DNA of 64,000 nucleotides, taken from NCBI GenBank assembly GCA_009664345.1, contig CP043547.1:3252709-3316708 (forward strand), read 5' to 3'. A program made the translations under genes and the position numbers. This stretch comes from Planctomycetales bacterium 10988 (GTDB lineage Bacteria; Planctomycetota; Planctomycetia; Pirellulales; Pb10988). Positions 42,858 to 51,412 of this stretch are shown here, one piece after another (position 1 is the stretch's first letter; each line of letters begins with the position of its first letter). Under the pieces are notes generated by a model. That model worked only from the letters and a program-made list of their open reading frames with translations. It was not told the origin of the DNA and did not search any database.

Positions 42858-45394
42858 GAAAGGAACCGGGCGATCCCGAACCCCTCGAAGAAGCTCCTTC
42901 GCTGGAAGTCCAACGACAGCAAGAGGCGCGACTCATCGAAGCGTGGAAAACGCCGACGGGGTGGCGGTACTGGTCGGCAGTCAATAATTCCGAGGTCGGC
43001 CTGTGGTACACGCTCACCGCGTTTTGCTTCTTTCTCTTCGGCGGAGTCCTGGCCCTGTTGATGCGTATTCAATTGGCAGCGCCGGACAATGACTTTCTTA
43101 CAGCAGATAGATACCACCAAATCTTTACGATGCACGGCACGGTGATGATGTTCCTCTTCGCCGTTCCGATCTTCGAAGCGGTCTCGATTTTGCTGCTGCC
43201 GCAGATGCTCGGTGCGAGAGACTTGCCGTTCCCGCGACTTTCGGCGTATGGCTTTTGGTGCTATTTAATCGGGGGAACCTTCGTCTGTGGCTCGCTCTTT
43301 TTCGATGCGGCCCCCAAAGGCGGTTGGTTCATGTATCCGCCGCTAACAAGTTCTTATCAAGAAGGGATCGGCCCTGATATTTGGCTGCTAGGGCTGTCGT
43401 TCATCGAAGTCGCGTCGATCGCGGCAGCGGTAGAGTTGATCGTCGGCGTGCTGAAGTGCCGTCCGCCGGGGATGCGAATCAATCTCATTCCGCTCTACGC
43501 TTGGTATATTCTCGTCGTCGGGGCGATGATCATTTTCGCGTTTCCCCCGCTGATCGCCGGAGATATTTTGTTGGAAGTCGAACGGGCTTTCGACTGGCCG
43601 TTCTTTGATCCGAAGCGGGGCGGCGATCCTCTTTTATGGCAACATCTCTTTTGGATCTTCGGGCATCCGGAAGTTTATATCGTCTTTCTCCCGTCGGTCG
43701 CGTTGATGGCAATGATGGTGCCCACGTTCGCCCGGACGCCGATTGTCGGGTATGGTTGGGTTGTGTTGGCGGCGGTCGGGACCGGCTTTTTAAGTTTCGG
43801 CCTGTGGGTACATCATATGTTTACCACGGGTTTGCCGGGGATTTCGATCGGGATTTTTTCCGCGGCTTCGCAGGCCGTGGCGATTCCGACCGGCATTCAA
43901 ATGTTCTGTTTCTTGGCAACGCTCTTGGTTGGACGAGTCGTTCGCTCGGTCTGCCTGCTGTTTGTTCTGGGCGGACTGGCGACGTTTATTATCGGCGGGC
44001 TCACTGGTGTGATGGTCGCGATGGCCCCGTTCGACTTCCAAGCCCATGACACCTTTTTTGTCGTCGGGCACCTTCATTACGTTCTCATCGGCGGCACGAT
44101 CTTCCCCATCGTCGGCGGCGTGTACTATTATTATCCGCTGATTACCGCAAAGTATCTCTCGGAAAAGCTAGGGCGAATCGCCTTCTGGCTGATGATTGTC
44201 GGCCTCAACGTGACGTTCTTGCCGATGCACTGGACGGGACTGCTCGGTCTGCCGCGACGCGTTTATACTTTCTCTTCCGAACTGGGGGTTGATCATTGGA
44301 ATCTGATTTCCAGCATTGGTTCCTTTATCCTCGCCTCCGGGTTTGTGGTCTTCCTTTATGATGTGTTGCGGTCGAAGAGGAACGAACCGCTGATCAAGCG
44401 AAACCCTTGGCAAGCCGGGACGCTCGAATGGTTAGCCCAAATCCCCGATAAGCCCTGGGGATGTCGTTCCATCCCCGAGGTTGATTCGCGTTACCCGATC
44501 AACGACCAACCGAATTTCATGCGAGACGTCGATGAAGGCCGGTTCTACTTGCCCGATGCGGAAGAAGGATTTCGTGAGACGCTCGTGACTTCGGTCATCG
44601 ATGCGAAGCCAATTCAATGCCTGCGTGTGCCGGGGCCGACGTTCATTACCCACTTGGCGGCGATCTTCACTGGCGGAGTTTTCATCCTCGGAACGTACCA
44701 TCATTGGTGGCTTGCCGGGATCAGTAGCGTCCTCGCGCTGGCGGCGATCCTGTGCTGGCTATGGACCGGTACCGCTTGGATTCCGGAAAAAGAAGAGAAA
44801 GACATCTCCCTAGGACTGACGATGCCGATCTATGTTTCCGGGCCGAACGCCGTCGGTTGGTGGGCGATGTTCATTACGATGCTGGGCGATATGACCGCTT
44901 ATGTTTCGCTCTTGTTCGGGTATTTCTTCTATTGGACGATTCACGAGGACTTTCCGCCCGAAGGCATCACGGGGCCGGGAGTTTTCTGGCCGGTGCTCGG
45001 CGGGGTGCTTTTGCTGGCGTCTTGGGGGCTTACCATCGCCGCCCAGTATCAAAATCGCAAGGACCATGCGGGGAAATTTTATGGCTGTGTAATCGCTGCG
45101 GTCCTTTATGCCATCGCGGGTTCTTTCGCGCTAATCATGGGGCCTTGGCAAACGGGCCTCGATCCGACAAGCCATGTTTACCCGGCCATTGTGTGGGTTT
45201 TAGTGCTGTGGACAGTTTGCCATGCAGGGGTTGGCATCATCATGCTGTTATACTGTGCAGCCCGCAGAGCGGCCAAAAAGATGACCGCACGCTATGATGC
45301 CGATATCACCAACGTGACTTTGTATTGGCATTTTATGGCACTGACGGTTGCCCTCTTAGTGATCGTGATTGCCGGATTTCCTTTCGTATCCTAA
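42854..45394 (+). CDS. coxA: Cytochrome c oxidase subunit I-III fusion
   Basis: 846 residues. The subunit I part (about 40-520) has haem a/a3 and CuB ligands in TMHGTVMMFLFA, the His-Tyr pair of FGHPEVYIVFLP, LWVHHMFTTG and DTFFVVGHLHYVL. A ~100-residue linker (NPWQAGTLEWLAQIPDKPWG onwards) joins it to a subunit III part (about 640-846) with MFITMLGDMTAYVSLLFGYF and LYWHFMALTVALLVIV. Such I-III fusions occur in caa3-type oxidases. Its stop codon TAA lies within an A/T palindrome. Confidence 0.95.
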   Translation: MRKEPGDPEPLEEAPSLEVQRQQEARLIEAWKTPTGWRYWSAVNNSEVGLWYTLTAFCFFLFGGVLALLMRIQLAAPDNDFLTADRYHQIFTMHGTVMMFLFAVPIFEAVSILLLPQMLGARDLPFPRLSAYGFWCYLIGGTFVCGSLFFDAAPKGGWFMYPPLTSSYQEGIGPDIWLLGLSFIEVASIAAAVELIVGVLKCRPPGMRINLIPLYAWYILVVGAMIIFAFPPLIAGDILLEVERAFDWPFFDPKRGGDPLLWQHLFWIFGHPEVYIVFLPSVALMAMMVPTFARTPIVGYGWVVLAAVGTGFLSFGLWVHHMFTTGLPGISIGIFSAASQAVAIPTGIQMFCFLATLLVGRVVRSVCLLFVLGGLATFIIGGLTGVMVAMAPFDFQAHDTFFVVGHLHYVLIGGTIFPIVGGVYYYYPLITAKYLSEKLGRIAFWLMIVGLNVTFLPMHWTGLLGLPRRVYTFSSELGVDHWNLISSIGSFILASGFVVFLYDVLRSKRNEPLIKRNPWQAGTLEWLAQIPDKPWGCRSIPEVDSRYPINDQPNFMRDVDEGRFYLPDAEEGFRETLVTSVIDAKPIQCLRVPGPTFITHLAAIFTGGVFILGTYHHWWLAGISSVLALAAILCWLWTGTAWIPEKEEKDISLGLTMPIYVSGPNAVGWWAMFITMLGDMTAYVSLLFGYFFYWTIHEDFPPEGITGPGVFWPVLGGVLLLASWGLTIAAQYQNRKDHAGKFYGCVIAAVLYAIAGSFALIMGPWQTGLDPTSHVYPAIVWVLVLWTVCHAGVGIIMLLYCAARRAAKKMTARYDADITNVTLYWHFMALTVALLVIVIAGFPFVS

Positions 45395-45406
45395 AAACTG
45401 CTTTTG
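45393..45406. repeat. A/T palindrome-like AAAAACTGCTTTTG at a stop codon
   Basis: Overlaps the last two bases of the coxA stop codon. The T arm is one base short of the consensus. Confidence 0.45.
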
Positions 45407-45418
45407 GAAAGATCGATC

Positions 45419-45799
45419 GTGAAACTGCCACCGCACGAACAAACGCAAAGCCTCTGGATTCTCGTGGCTTCCCCGACGATTTGGGCAGTCCATTTTCTAG
45501 CTTGCTACACCACGGCGGCCGTTTGGTGCGCCAAGATGGCAGAAACCGGCGGCGATTTGGGAGCGGCACGCTGGGCCATTGGAGTTTACACGGCGGCGGC
45601 CTTGATCGGCATTGCGATCGTAGGTTGGCGGGGCTTTGTTCGTCAGAGTTTTGAACAGGTACCTCCTCCTTTCGATGCCGACACCATCGAGGATCGGGTG
45701 CGATTCTTGGAATATGCAGCGTTACTTCTTTCCATCCTCAGCGCGATTGCAACGATTTTCGTAGCACTGGCGGCCGTCTTTATTGGAACGTGCGACTGA
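45419..45799 (+). CDS. Small membrane protein of the cox cluster
   Basis: 126 residues with about three membrane helices (LWILVASPTIWAVHFLACYT; IGVYTAAALIGIAIVGW; ALLLSILSAIATIFVALAAVF). GTG 45419 is chosen because GGAAAG lies eight bases upstream; an in-frame TTG at 45404 is the alternative. No family name is certain, but similar small proteins sit beside caa3 oxidase genes and may be an accessory or subunit IV-like part. The stop overlaps the CtaG start (TGATG). Confidence 0.75.
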   Translation: MKLPPHEQTQSLWILVASPTIWAVHFLACYTTAAVWCAKMAETGGDLGAARWAIGVYTAAALIGIAIVGWRGFVRQSFEQVPPPFDADTIEDRVRFLEYAALLLSILSAIATIFVALAAVFIGTCD

Positions 45800-46443
45800 T
45801 GCGAGCTTTTGGTTTTTTCCTGGGAATCCTTGCTTTGGGCGTCGCTTGGCTCGGTCCTCTACCCGACCTCGCCCACGAGGCTTTCTTTGCCCACATGATC
45901 ATGCACATGCTGGTCGTGGCGATCGCGGCCCCACTGCTGTCGCTTTCGATTGCGGGAACGAAGCACGATCCGGTGCCGTTATGCCCGCCGCTTTTTGCCG
46001 CGGTCCCGGCCTCGGTGGCGGAGCTGGTCCTGGTCTGGGCGTGGCACGCTCCGGGGTTGCATCATGTTGCTAGAAGCAGTTTTTGGGGGTTGGCCGCAGA
46101 GCAAGGAACTTTCCTGCTGGCCGGGCTGGCGGTTTGGATCTCGGCCTTCGGCGGTGCAAGCCCTCGCGACCGAGGCCGCAGTGCCGCTGGCATCATCGGC
46201 CTGTTACTGACCTCGATGCACATGACGTTACTAGGGGCGTTGCTCGCGCTCTCGCCGCGGTCGCTCTACCCGCATCATCATGGATACGCCGGGCTGACCG
46301 CACTGCAAGATCAGCATCTTGGCGGAGCGGTCATGCTGATCGTCGGCGGGTTGGCGTATCTCTCCGGAGGGCTGTGGCTCACGGTCGATCTGCTTTGGCA
46401 TCCGGCGAAGGACCTCTCGGCACAATCTCAGAAGGACGGGTGA
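45799..46443 (+). CDS. ctaG: Cytochrome c oxidase assembly factor CtaG (caa3 type)
   Basis: 214 residues, about six membrane helices. The motifs HMIMHMLVVAIAAPLLS, VLVWAWHAPGLHHVA, TSMHMTLLGALLALSP and ALQDQHLGGAVMLIVGGLAYL are typical of the CtaG_Cox family, with conserved His residues thought to handle copper. It helps assemble the CuB centre. ATG 45799 overlaps the previous stop; a GTG nine bases earlier is possible. Confidence 0.92.
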   Translation: MRAFGFFLGILALGVAWLGPLPDLAHEAFFAHMIMHMLVVAIAAPLLSLSIAGTKHDPVPLCPPLFAAVPASVAELVLVWAWHAPGLHHVARSSFWGLAAEQGTFLLAGLAVWISAFGGASPRDRGRSAAGIIGLLLTSMHMTLLGALLALSPRSLYPHHHGYAGLTALQDQHLGGAVMLIVGGLAYLSGGLWLTVDLLWHPAKDLSAQSQKDG

Positions 46444-46447
46444 TCCC

Positions 46448-47587
46448 ATGAAACAACGACTTATTACCCTTGGCGTCTTCCTGGCCGTTGTCGGACTTGG
46501 CGGCATCCTGGTCGTCGTGCTGGGACTGGCACCCGTTCAGGCAAGTTCAGGGCATTGGCCGATCACGAAGTGGTTCCTCGAATTTTCGATGAGTCGGTCA
46601 ATTGCGACCTATAGCACAGGGATCAAAGTGCCGGAGCTGGATCGACCGGAGCTTGTCCTCAAAGGGGCCGGTCATTACGAAACCGGTTGCAGCCCTTGCC
46701 ATGGCTCGCCTACTTTACGCCATCCTCGGGTTGCCGCCAACATGCTCCCGCAGCCGCCCTACCTGCCGGAAGAAGTTCACCATTGGGACCCGGCGGAACT
46801 CTTTCTCATCACGAAGCACGGCATTATGCTCGCCGGAATGCCTGCTTTTCCCTCGCTAAAACGCGATGATGAAGTCTGGGCCTTAGTCGCTTTCTTGCAA
46901 GAGTATCAAGAGATGGAGAAAGAAGACTATCAAAAACTGGTTTTTGGAAATACTTGGAATGCCAGTCAAGAGGGTGACGCCCTGCAAGAAAAACTTTCCG
47001 ATGGCACGCCGCTTGTCGTGATTCAAGCTTGCATCCGCTGCCATGGCTTGCAGGGAGAAGGTCGCGGGCAAGGGGCCTTTCCAAAGCTTGCCGGACAGAA
47101 TGCAGAATATTTAAGTCGATCCCTCGAAGCCTACATCAATGGAGACCGTCATAGCGGCATCATGGAGCCGATCGCGGCCCGACTTGATGTAGCGACCATC
47201 AAGATGATTTCCGACTATTATGCGGGTTTGGAATTGCATACCGAAGAATCTAATGATAAGCAAAAAGCGCTTTTAGAATCGATCGAGCGAGGAAAAGTCA
47301 TTGCAACAGAAGGGCTTCCCAACGAGGAAATTCCCTCCTGTGCCGATTGCCATGGTCCAGGCGAGGTCGATATCTCACCCAAATATCCTCGCTTGGCGGG
47401 GCAATATCGAGAGTATTTAGTCTTGCAATTAGAGTTGTTTCATGATCGGAACCGTGGCGGAGCCGAGGCTGCGGAGTTAATGCATGAAGTCGCCGATCAG
47501 CTCACCGAATCACATCGCGAGGACGTGGCGGCTTATTATGCTTCTTTGAAGAGGGATGATGAAGGGGCCTCGTCGAGCGGCGAATAA
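46448..47587 (+). CDS. Three-haem c-type cytochrome
   Basis: 379 residues with an N-terminal membrane helix (TLGVFLAVVGLGGILVVVL). Three CxxCH haem sites are visible: CSPCH (~81-85), CIRCH (~195) and CADCH (~298), each followed by a candidate axial Met, for example GIMLAGMPAF and GIMEPI. The C-terminal two domains resemble cytochrome c4/c553 tandem units. It likely delivers electrons to the oxidase encoded just upstream. Two A/T palindromes, at 46932-46945 and 47262-47275, lie inside the gene. Confidence 0.9.
   Translation: MKQRLITLGVFLAVVGLGGILVVVLGLAPVQASSGHWPITKWFLEFSMSRSIATYSTGIKVPELDRPELVLKGAGHYETGCSPCHGSPTLRHPRVAANMLPQPPYLPEEVHHWDPAELFLITKHGIMLAGMPAFPSLKRDDEVWALVAFLQEYQEMEKEDYQKLVFGNTWNASQEGDALQEKLSDGTPLVVIQACIRCHGLQGEGRGQGAFPKLAGQNAEYLSRSLEAYINGDRHSGIMEPIAARLDVATIKMISDYYAGLELHTEESNDKQKALLESIERGKVIATEGLPNEEIPSCADCHGPGEVDISPKYPRLAGQYREYLVLQLELFHDRNRGGAEAAELMHEVADQLTESHREDVAAYYASLKRDDEGASSSGE
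46932..46945. repeat. A/T palindrome AAAAACTGGTTTTT inside the cytochrome gene
   Basis: Encodes QKLVF. A related copy AAAAAGCGCTTTTA lies 330 bp downstream at 47262-47275 in the same gene, encoding QKALL. Confidence 0.5.
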
Positions 47588-47603
47588 CTTCTTGATCAAT
47601 CCG

Positions 47604-47616
47604 AAAAACGCTTTTT
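47604..47616. repeat. A/T palindrome AAAAACGCTTTTT between convergent genes
   Basis: 17 bp after the cytochrome stop and five bp before the stop of the HAD gene on the other strand. It may act as a weak bidirectional terminator here. Confidence 0.5.
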
Positions 47617-47620
47617 GGTT

Positions 47621-48292
47621 TTAGAGTATTTCATTTGCCAGCAGCTTTTGGATCAGCACGCAGACTCCGGCACCTCGGGCGGCATCGAGGACTAAATCCG
47701 CCTGTTCTTTGACGCGTTCCAAGGCGTTTGCCACCGCGACGGAGAGGGCGCAGGTTTGCATAAAGTGCAAATCGTTTTCCGCATCGCCGATCGCGATGGT
47801 TTGCTCAAAGGAATAGCCCAGCTCTTTGAGCGCTGCCTCGAGTCCTGTTGCTTTCGTGATTTCGGTAGGGAGCGACATCACCGCATCCTTATTGAAAATC
47901 ATCTGCCGATCGAGCCGCAAATCGCGGATCGTTTCCAGCATGGTTTGATCATGCGGTCGCCACGTCGAGACGATGACGCGACCAACTTCCAGCCGATCAA
48001 TCCCCCGCGATCTCAGGGTTTCCACATACTTCGGAGGCGGAAGTTCCGCGAGTGGTCTCTCTTTTTTGGTCTTCGGATCGTAAAGGACGGCCCCATTTTC
48101 CACGACGGCAAGATCGAAGAGTTCGAAGTGATCGCAAACTTCTAGTAATGTCTCTAGCAACCTTCCCGTGACAAGGACGATACAGATGCCCGCGTCTTTT
48201 GCCGTTTGCAGCATCGCGATTGTTTCCTCATCGATGACACCATCTTTGGCGAGTGTGCCGTCATAATCGGTCGCCAGAACCTGATAGCCCAT
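47621..48292 (-). CDS. HAD-family phosphatase (Cof/SPP-like)
   Basis: 223 residues. HAD motif I is DYDGTLA near the N-terminus, motif II VLVTGR, and motif IV IAIGDAENDLHFM with the paired acids. A C2 cap domain lies between (RVIVSTWRPHDQTMLETI region). The family dephosphorylates sugar phosphates and similar metabolites; the Cof/sucrose-phosphatase group fits best. ATG 48292 is chosen as family similarity starts five residues later; an upstream ATG at 48352 adds 20 residues. Convergent with the cytochrome gene. Confidence 0.88.
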   Translation of the reverse strand: MGYQVLATDYDGTLAKDGVIDEETIAMLQTAKDAGICIVLVTGRLLETLLEVCDHFELFDLAVVENGAVLYDPKTKKERPLAELPPPKYVETLRSRGIDRLEVGRVIVSTWRPHDQTMLETIRDLRLDRQMIFNKDAVMSLPTEITKATGLEAALKELGYSFEQTIAIGDAENDLHFMQTCALSVAVANALERVKEQADLVLDAARGAGVCVLIQKLLANEIL

Positions 48293-48309
48293 CCTGATCC
48301 GATCTTTAT

Positions 48310-48323
48310 AAAAAGTACTTTTT
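48310..48323. repeat. A/T palindrome AAAAAGTACTTTTT
   Basis: A perfect palindrome 18 bp upstream of the HAD gene start. Confidence 0.6.
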
Positions 48324-48387
48324 GAAAAAGAAAACGGCGAAAGGGAATCCACCGTTTCGCCGTTGTTTCGATCATTTTCTCATCCTA

Positions 48388-50337
48388 TTAACCGACATGC
48401 GAGGCCGCCCAATTGATAAGGCTGCCCGCTGCCAGGATTCGAATCTGCCGGGGAGAATAGTCGTGGATGACGGGAATCGCTCGATCTTGGGTGAGATTAA
48501 GCAAGGTCAATTCCTTCGCTTGATCGAGCAAATCGAGGTTTTCCAGAACGATCTGATCGCCGGATTCAAGATGATCATAGTCAGCGGGGTCGGCGAAGGT
48601 CAGCGGCAGGACACCGAAGTTAACCAAGTTTTGCCAGTGAATTCGGGCGAAGCTTTTGGCGATTACGGCCCGCAAACCCAGATAGCGCGGGGCAATGGCG
48701 GCATGTTCGCGGCTTGATCCCTGTCCGTAATTTTCGCCCCCGATGATGAAGTGCCCCACGCGGGTCGCTTCGAATTGTTCCTTCGCCCTCGTTGAATAAG
48801 TCGGGTCAACGATATCGTAAACGAACTCAGCAATCCTCGGGATATTACTGCGATACGGCAAGACGCGAGCCCCGGCCGGCATGATCTCATCGGTGGAAAT
48901 ATCGTCGCCCACTTTGAGCAACGCTTGAAGTTCCAGCGAGCGAGGGAGCGGCTCGAAGTCGGGCAAGCTGCTGATATTCGGGCCTTTTTGCAGCGTGACC
49001 TGCTTACTTTCTTCCGGCGTCGGCGGCTCTTGCAACAGCTTTCGCTGAATGGCTCCTTCGGTGGGGAATGTCAGTTTTGGATACTCGGTGCCCAACGTGC
49101 GGGGATCGGTGATCGTCCCTTTGATGGCCGAGGCGACCGCGGTCTCCGGGCTGACGAGGCAGACTTGATCCTCTTTCGTCCCCGAGCGGCCAGGGAAATT
49201 TCGCGGCACGGTGCGAAGGCTGAGCTTGCCGGAAGCCGGGGCTTGCCCCATCCCGATGCAGCCATTGCAACCCGCCTGATGCAGCCGGGCGCCGCTGCTG
49301 ATCAGTCCGGACAAATGCCCATCGCGAATCAGTTCCACAAGCAGTTGCCGCGAGGAAGGATTGACATCGAAGGAGACCTGTTGATCGACGGTGTGATCTT
49401 TCAGAATCTCCGCGGCGATGGCAAAGTCGCGATAGCCGGGGTTCGCCGAGGAACCTAAATACGCTTGATAAATCTCATCGCCGGCGACTTCTTCCACGGT
49501 CACGACGTTGCCGGGGCTAGAGGGCATCGCGATCAACGGCACAAGCGAGGAAAGATCGATCTCGGTATGCCGGTCGTAATGGCAATCCGGCTCCGGCAGC
49601 CACGGTTCGTAGTCTTCTTCTCGCTGCTGATAGCGAAGATACTTTCTAACTTCTTCATCGGCGGGAAAGACGGTCGAGGTCGCCCCGAGTTCGGTCCCCA
49701 TGTTGGCGATCACATGGCGATCCATCGTCGAAAGCTGTGCGAGGCCCGGCCCGTAATATTCAATCACGTAGCCGATGCCGCCATCGACATCGAATCGCCG
49801 CAGCATTTCCAGCACAACATCCTTCGCACTCACCCAATCGGGGAGTTCCCCATCCAGCCGCACGCCCCAGATTTTCGGCATTTTGATATAGAGAGGAAAA
49901 CCCGCAATCGCCATCGCGACTTCCAGGCCGCCTGCTCCGATGGCCAGCATGCCCAAGGCCCCCGCCGCCGGGGTATGACTGTCGGAGCCGAGGAGCGTCT
50001 TGCCGGGCCGGCCGAAGTTTTCTTGATGCACCGGGTGACTGACGCCGTTGCCTGGCCGCGAAAACCAAATGCCGAACCGCTCGCAGGCACTTTCCAAAAA
50101 GAGGTGATCGTCGGGGTTTTTGTGATCTTCTTGAATCAGATTGTGATCGACGTACTGCACGGAAACCTCGGTCTTCGCCCGATCCAAATCCATCGCCTCC
50201 AGCTCCAGCATGACCAGCGTTCCGGTGGCGTCTTGCGTAAGCGTTTGATCAATGCGGATGCCGATTTCCTCACCGGGGATCATTTCCCCTTCCAATAGAT
50301 GCGACTCAATTAATTTGTAGGCAAGTGACTTCTTCAT
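48388..50337 (-). CDS. Aconitate hydratase family protein
   Basis: About 649 residues. The aconitase/IPM isomerase fold is shown by KTLLGSDSHTPAAGALGML, the cluster pair GCNGCIG (about residues 357 and 360), and the swivel-domain motifs GDDISTDEIMPAG and GGENYGQGSSREHAAIAPRYLG. It would interconvert citrate and isocitrate in the TCA cycle. The usual third cluster ligand, Cys in GSCTNSS, is replaced: here the segment reads LGSSANPGYRDF (Ser ~297). Length fits the shorter Aquifex-like aconitase group. AGGAG lies five bases before the second ATG, which is chosen. Confidence 0.9.
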   Translation of the reverse strand: MKKSLAYKLIESHLLEGEMIPGEEIGIRIDQTLTQDATGTLVMLELEAMDLDRAKTEVSVQYVDHNLIQEDHKNPDDHLFLESACERFGIWFSRPGNGVSHPVHQENFGRPGKTLLGSDSHTPAAGALGMLAIGAGGLEVAMAIAGFPLYIKMPKIWGVRLDGELPDWVSAKDVVLEMLRRFDVDGGIGYVIEYYGPGLAQLSTMDRHVIANMGTELGATSTVFPADEEVRKYLRYQQREEDYEPWLPEPDCHYDRHTEIDLSSLVPLIAMPSSPGNVVTVEEVAGDEIYQAYLGSSANPGYRDFAIAAEILKDHTVDQQVSFDVNPSSRQLLVELIRDGHLSGLISSGARLHQAGCNGCIGMGQAPASGKLSLRTVPRNFPGRSGTKEDQVCLVSPETAVASAIKGTITDPRTLGTEYPKLTFPTEGAIQRKLLQEPPTPEESKQVTLQKGPNISSLPDFEPLPRSLELQALLKVGDDISTDEIMPAGARVLPYRSNIPRIAEFVYDIVDPTYSTRAKEQFEATRVGHFIIGGENYGQGSSREHAAIAPRYLGLRAVIAKSFARIHWQNLVNFGVLPLTFADPADYDHLESGDQIVLENLDLLDQAKELTLLNLTQDRAIPVIHDYSPRQIRILAAGSLINWAASHVG

Positions 50338-50723
50338 CATTTCTCCTGACGGATTCCTGTTGGGATCGTAGCTAGGTTGAACGGCGAGAGGTCGTTGGCG
50401 TTTTTCCAGGGTTTTGGGGATTTTTTACCTGGTCGCCTTCCATCAGGCATTCTAGGCAGGTGGGCCGCCTTCGCCCAATCTTCATTTCTATTAGCCTTAT
50501 AAATCAGTCTATAATGCCAGCTTAAAATATTAGACGATCTTGCTTTTGATCTGATTGCATTCCCTATTCGTAAAGATTAAAACGAGAGCGTTTTCACTTT
50601 GCCTGTAGCCATTTGACTTACTGCAACAGTACGTTTGACGTCGTCAAAGCGGCCACATTCAAAAGAGAACGCTCTGGCTCTTACGCGGTGGCGTAAGTTT
50701 CTTAGGTTTTTATAAGGGCACGA
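50338..50723. other. Intergenic region between divergent genes
   Basis: About 385 bp. A TATAAT at 50510-50515 could be a -10 box, but no matching -35 box sits at proper spacing. No gene is supported. Confidence 0.4.
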
Positions 50724-51224
50724 ATGATGCACAATCTGACACTTTCGGTTTTCGTTCTGGCGGGAATGTTGGTCGCTTCCACGGCACAGGCACAAAAGCC
50801 GGAAAAAATTTATTCGGTCGAAGAGGTTTCTCTTTATCTACTGAAAAGCGAGCCGCCGAAGTTGTTGATCGTCGCGAAGGGAAAGTCGGCCACGCCGAAC
50901 TGGACGAACCCGACGTTGAAAGCCGTCGTCTATGTTCAACCGCCGGAAGATGGAATTTATGACTATGACTTTATCGCTCGGAAGCCGAAAGGGATCGTTG
51001 CTCAGGTGATAACCGACATCGATACGACGATCTTGCTCCGCGAGATCCCCGAAGGTCTCAAAGGGATTCGCGTTCATGCTTCCGACAATGCCAAAGAAGC
51101 CCTCTTGAGCACCGCCAAGGAAGTCAAAGCGAAAGCATTTCGCGAGATGGTGCAAAAGTATCGCAAGGCGAATCCTGGGAAGAAAGCAAGACCGAAGGCC
51201 AAAGCCAAAACCGCCGAAGAATAA
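50724..51224 (+). CDS. Small exported hypothetical protein
   Basis: 166 residues. A signal peptide (TLSVFVLAGMLVASTAQAQ) is followed by a beta-rich domain (KAVVYVQPPEDGIYDYDFIA) and a basic Lys/Ala-rich C-terminus (KKARPKAKAKTAEE). No enzyme motif. I do not recognise a family. The protein probably stays in the periplasm. AAGGG precedes the ATG. Followed by a terminator, so it is monocistronic. Confidence 0.7.
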   Translation: MMHNLTLSVFVLAGMLVASTAQAQKPEKIYSVEEVSLYLLKSEPPKLLIVAKGKSATPNWTNPTLKAVVYVQPPEDGIYDYDFIARKPKGIVAQVITDIDTTILLREIPEGLKGIRVHASDNAKEALLSTAKEVKAKAFREMVQKYRKANPGKKARPKAKAKTAEE

Positions 51225-51256
51225 TTCAGCCGAACCAAACTGAATCAACAAAAAGA

Positions 51257-51287
51257 AAAGCCTGTGCGTTTTTGCGTGCGGGCTTTT
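51257..51287 (+). terminator. Rho-independent terminator
   Basis: AAAAGCC...GCGGGCTTTTT hairpin with a T-rich tail, 33 bp past the stop of the gene at 50724. Confidence 0.65.
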
Positions 51288-51412
51288 TGCATTGTTGTTT
51301 CGGCAAGAAAAATAGTGGCCCCCTTTGATTGCAGGGGGCGAGGGGAGTACGCTGGAGTGTTGCACTTTTGAACAAATCACTCCATTTTCAGTACTCACCT
51401 TGGGAACGATTG

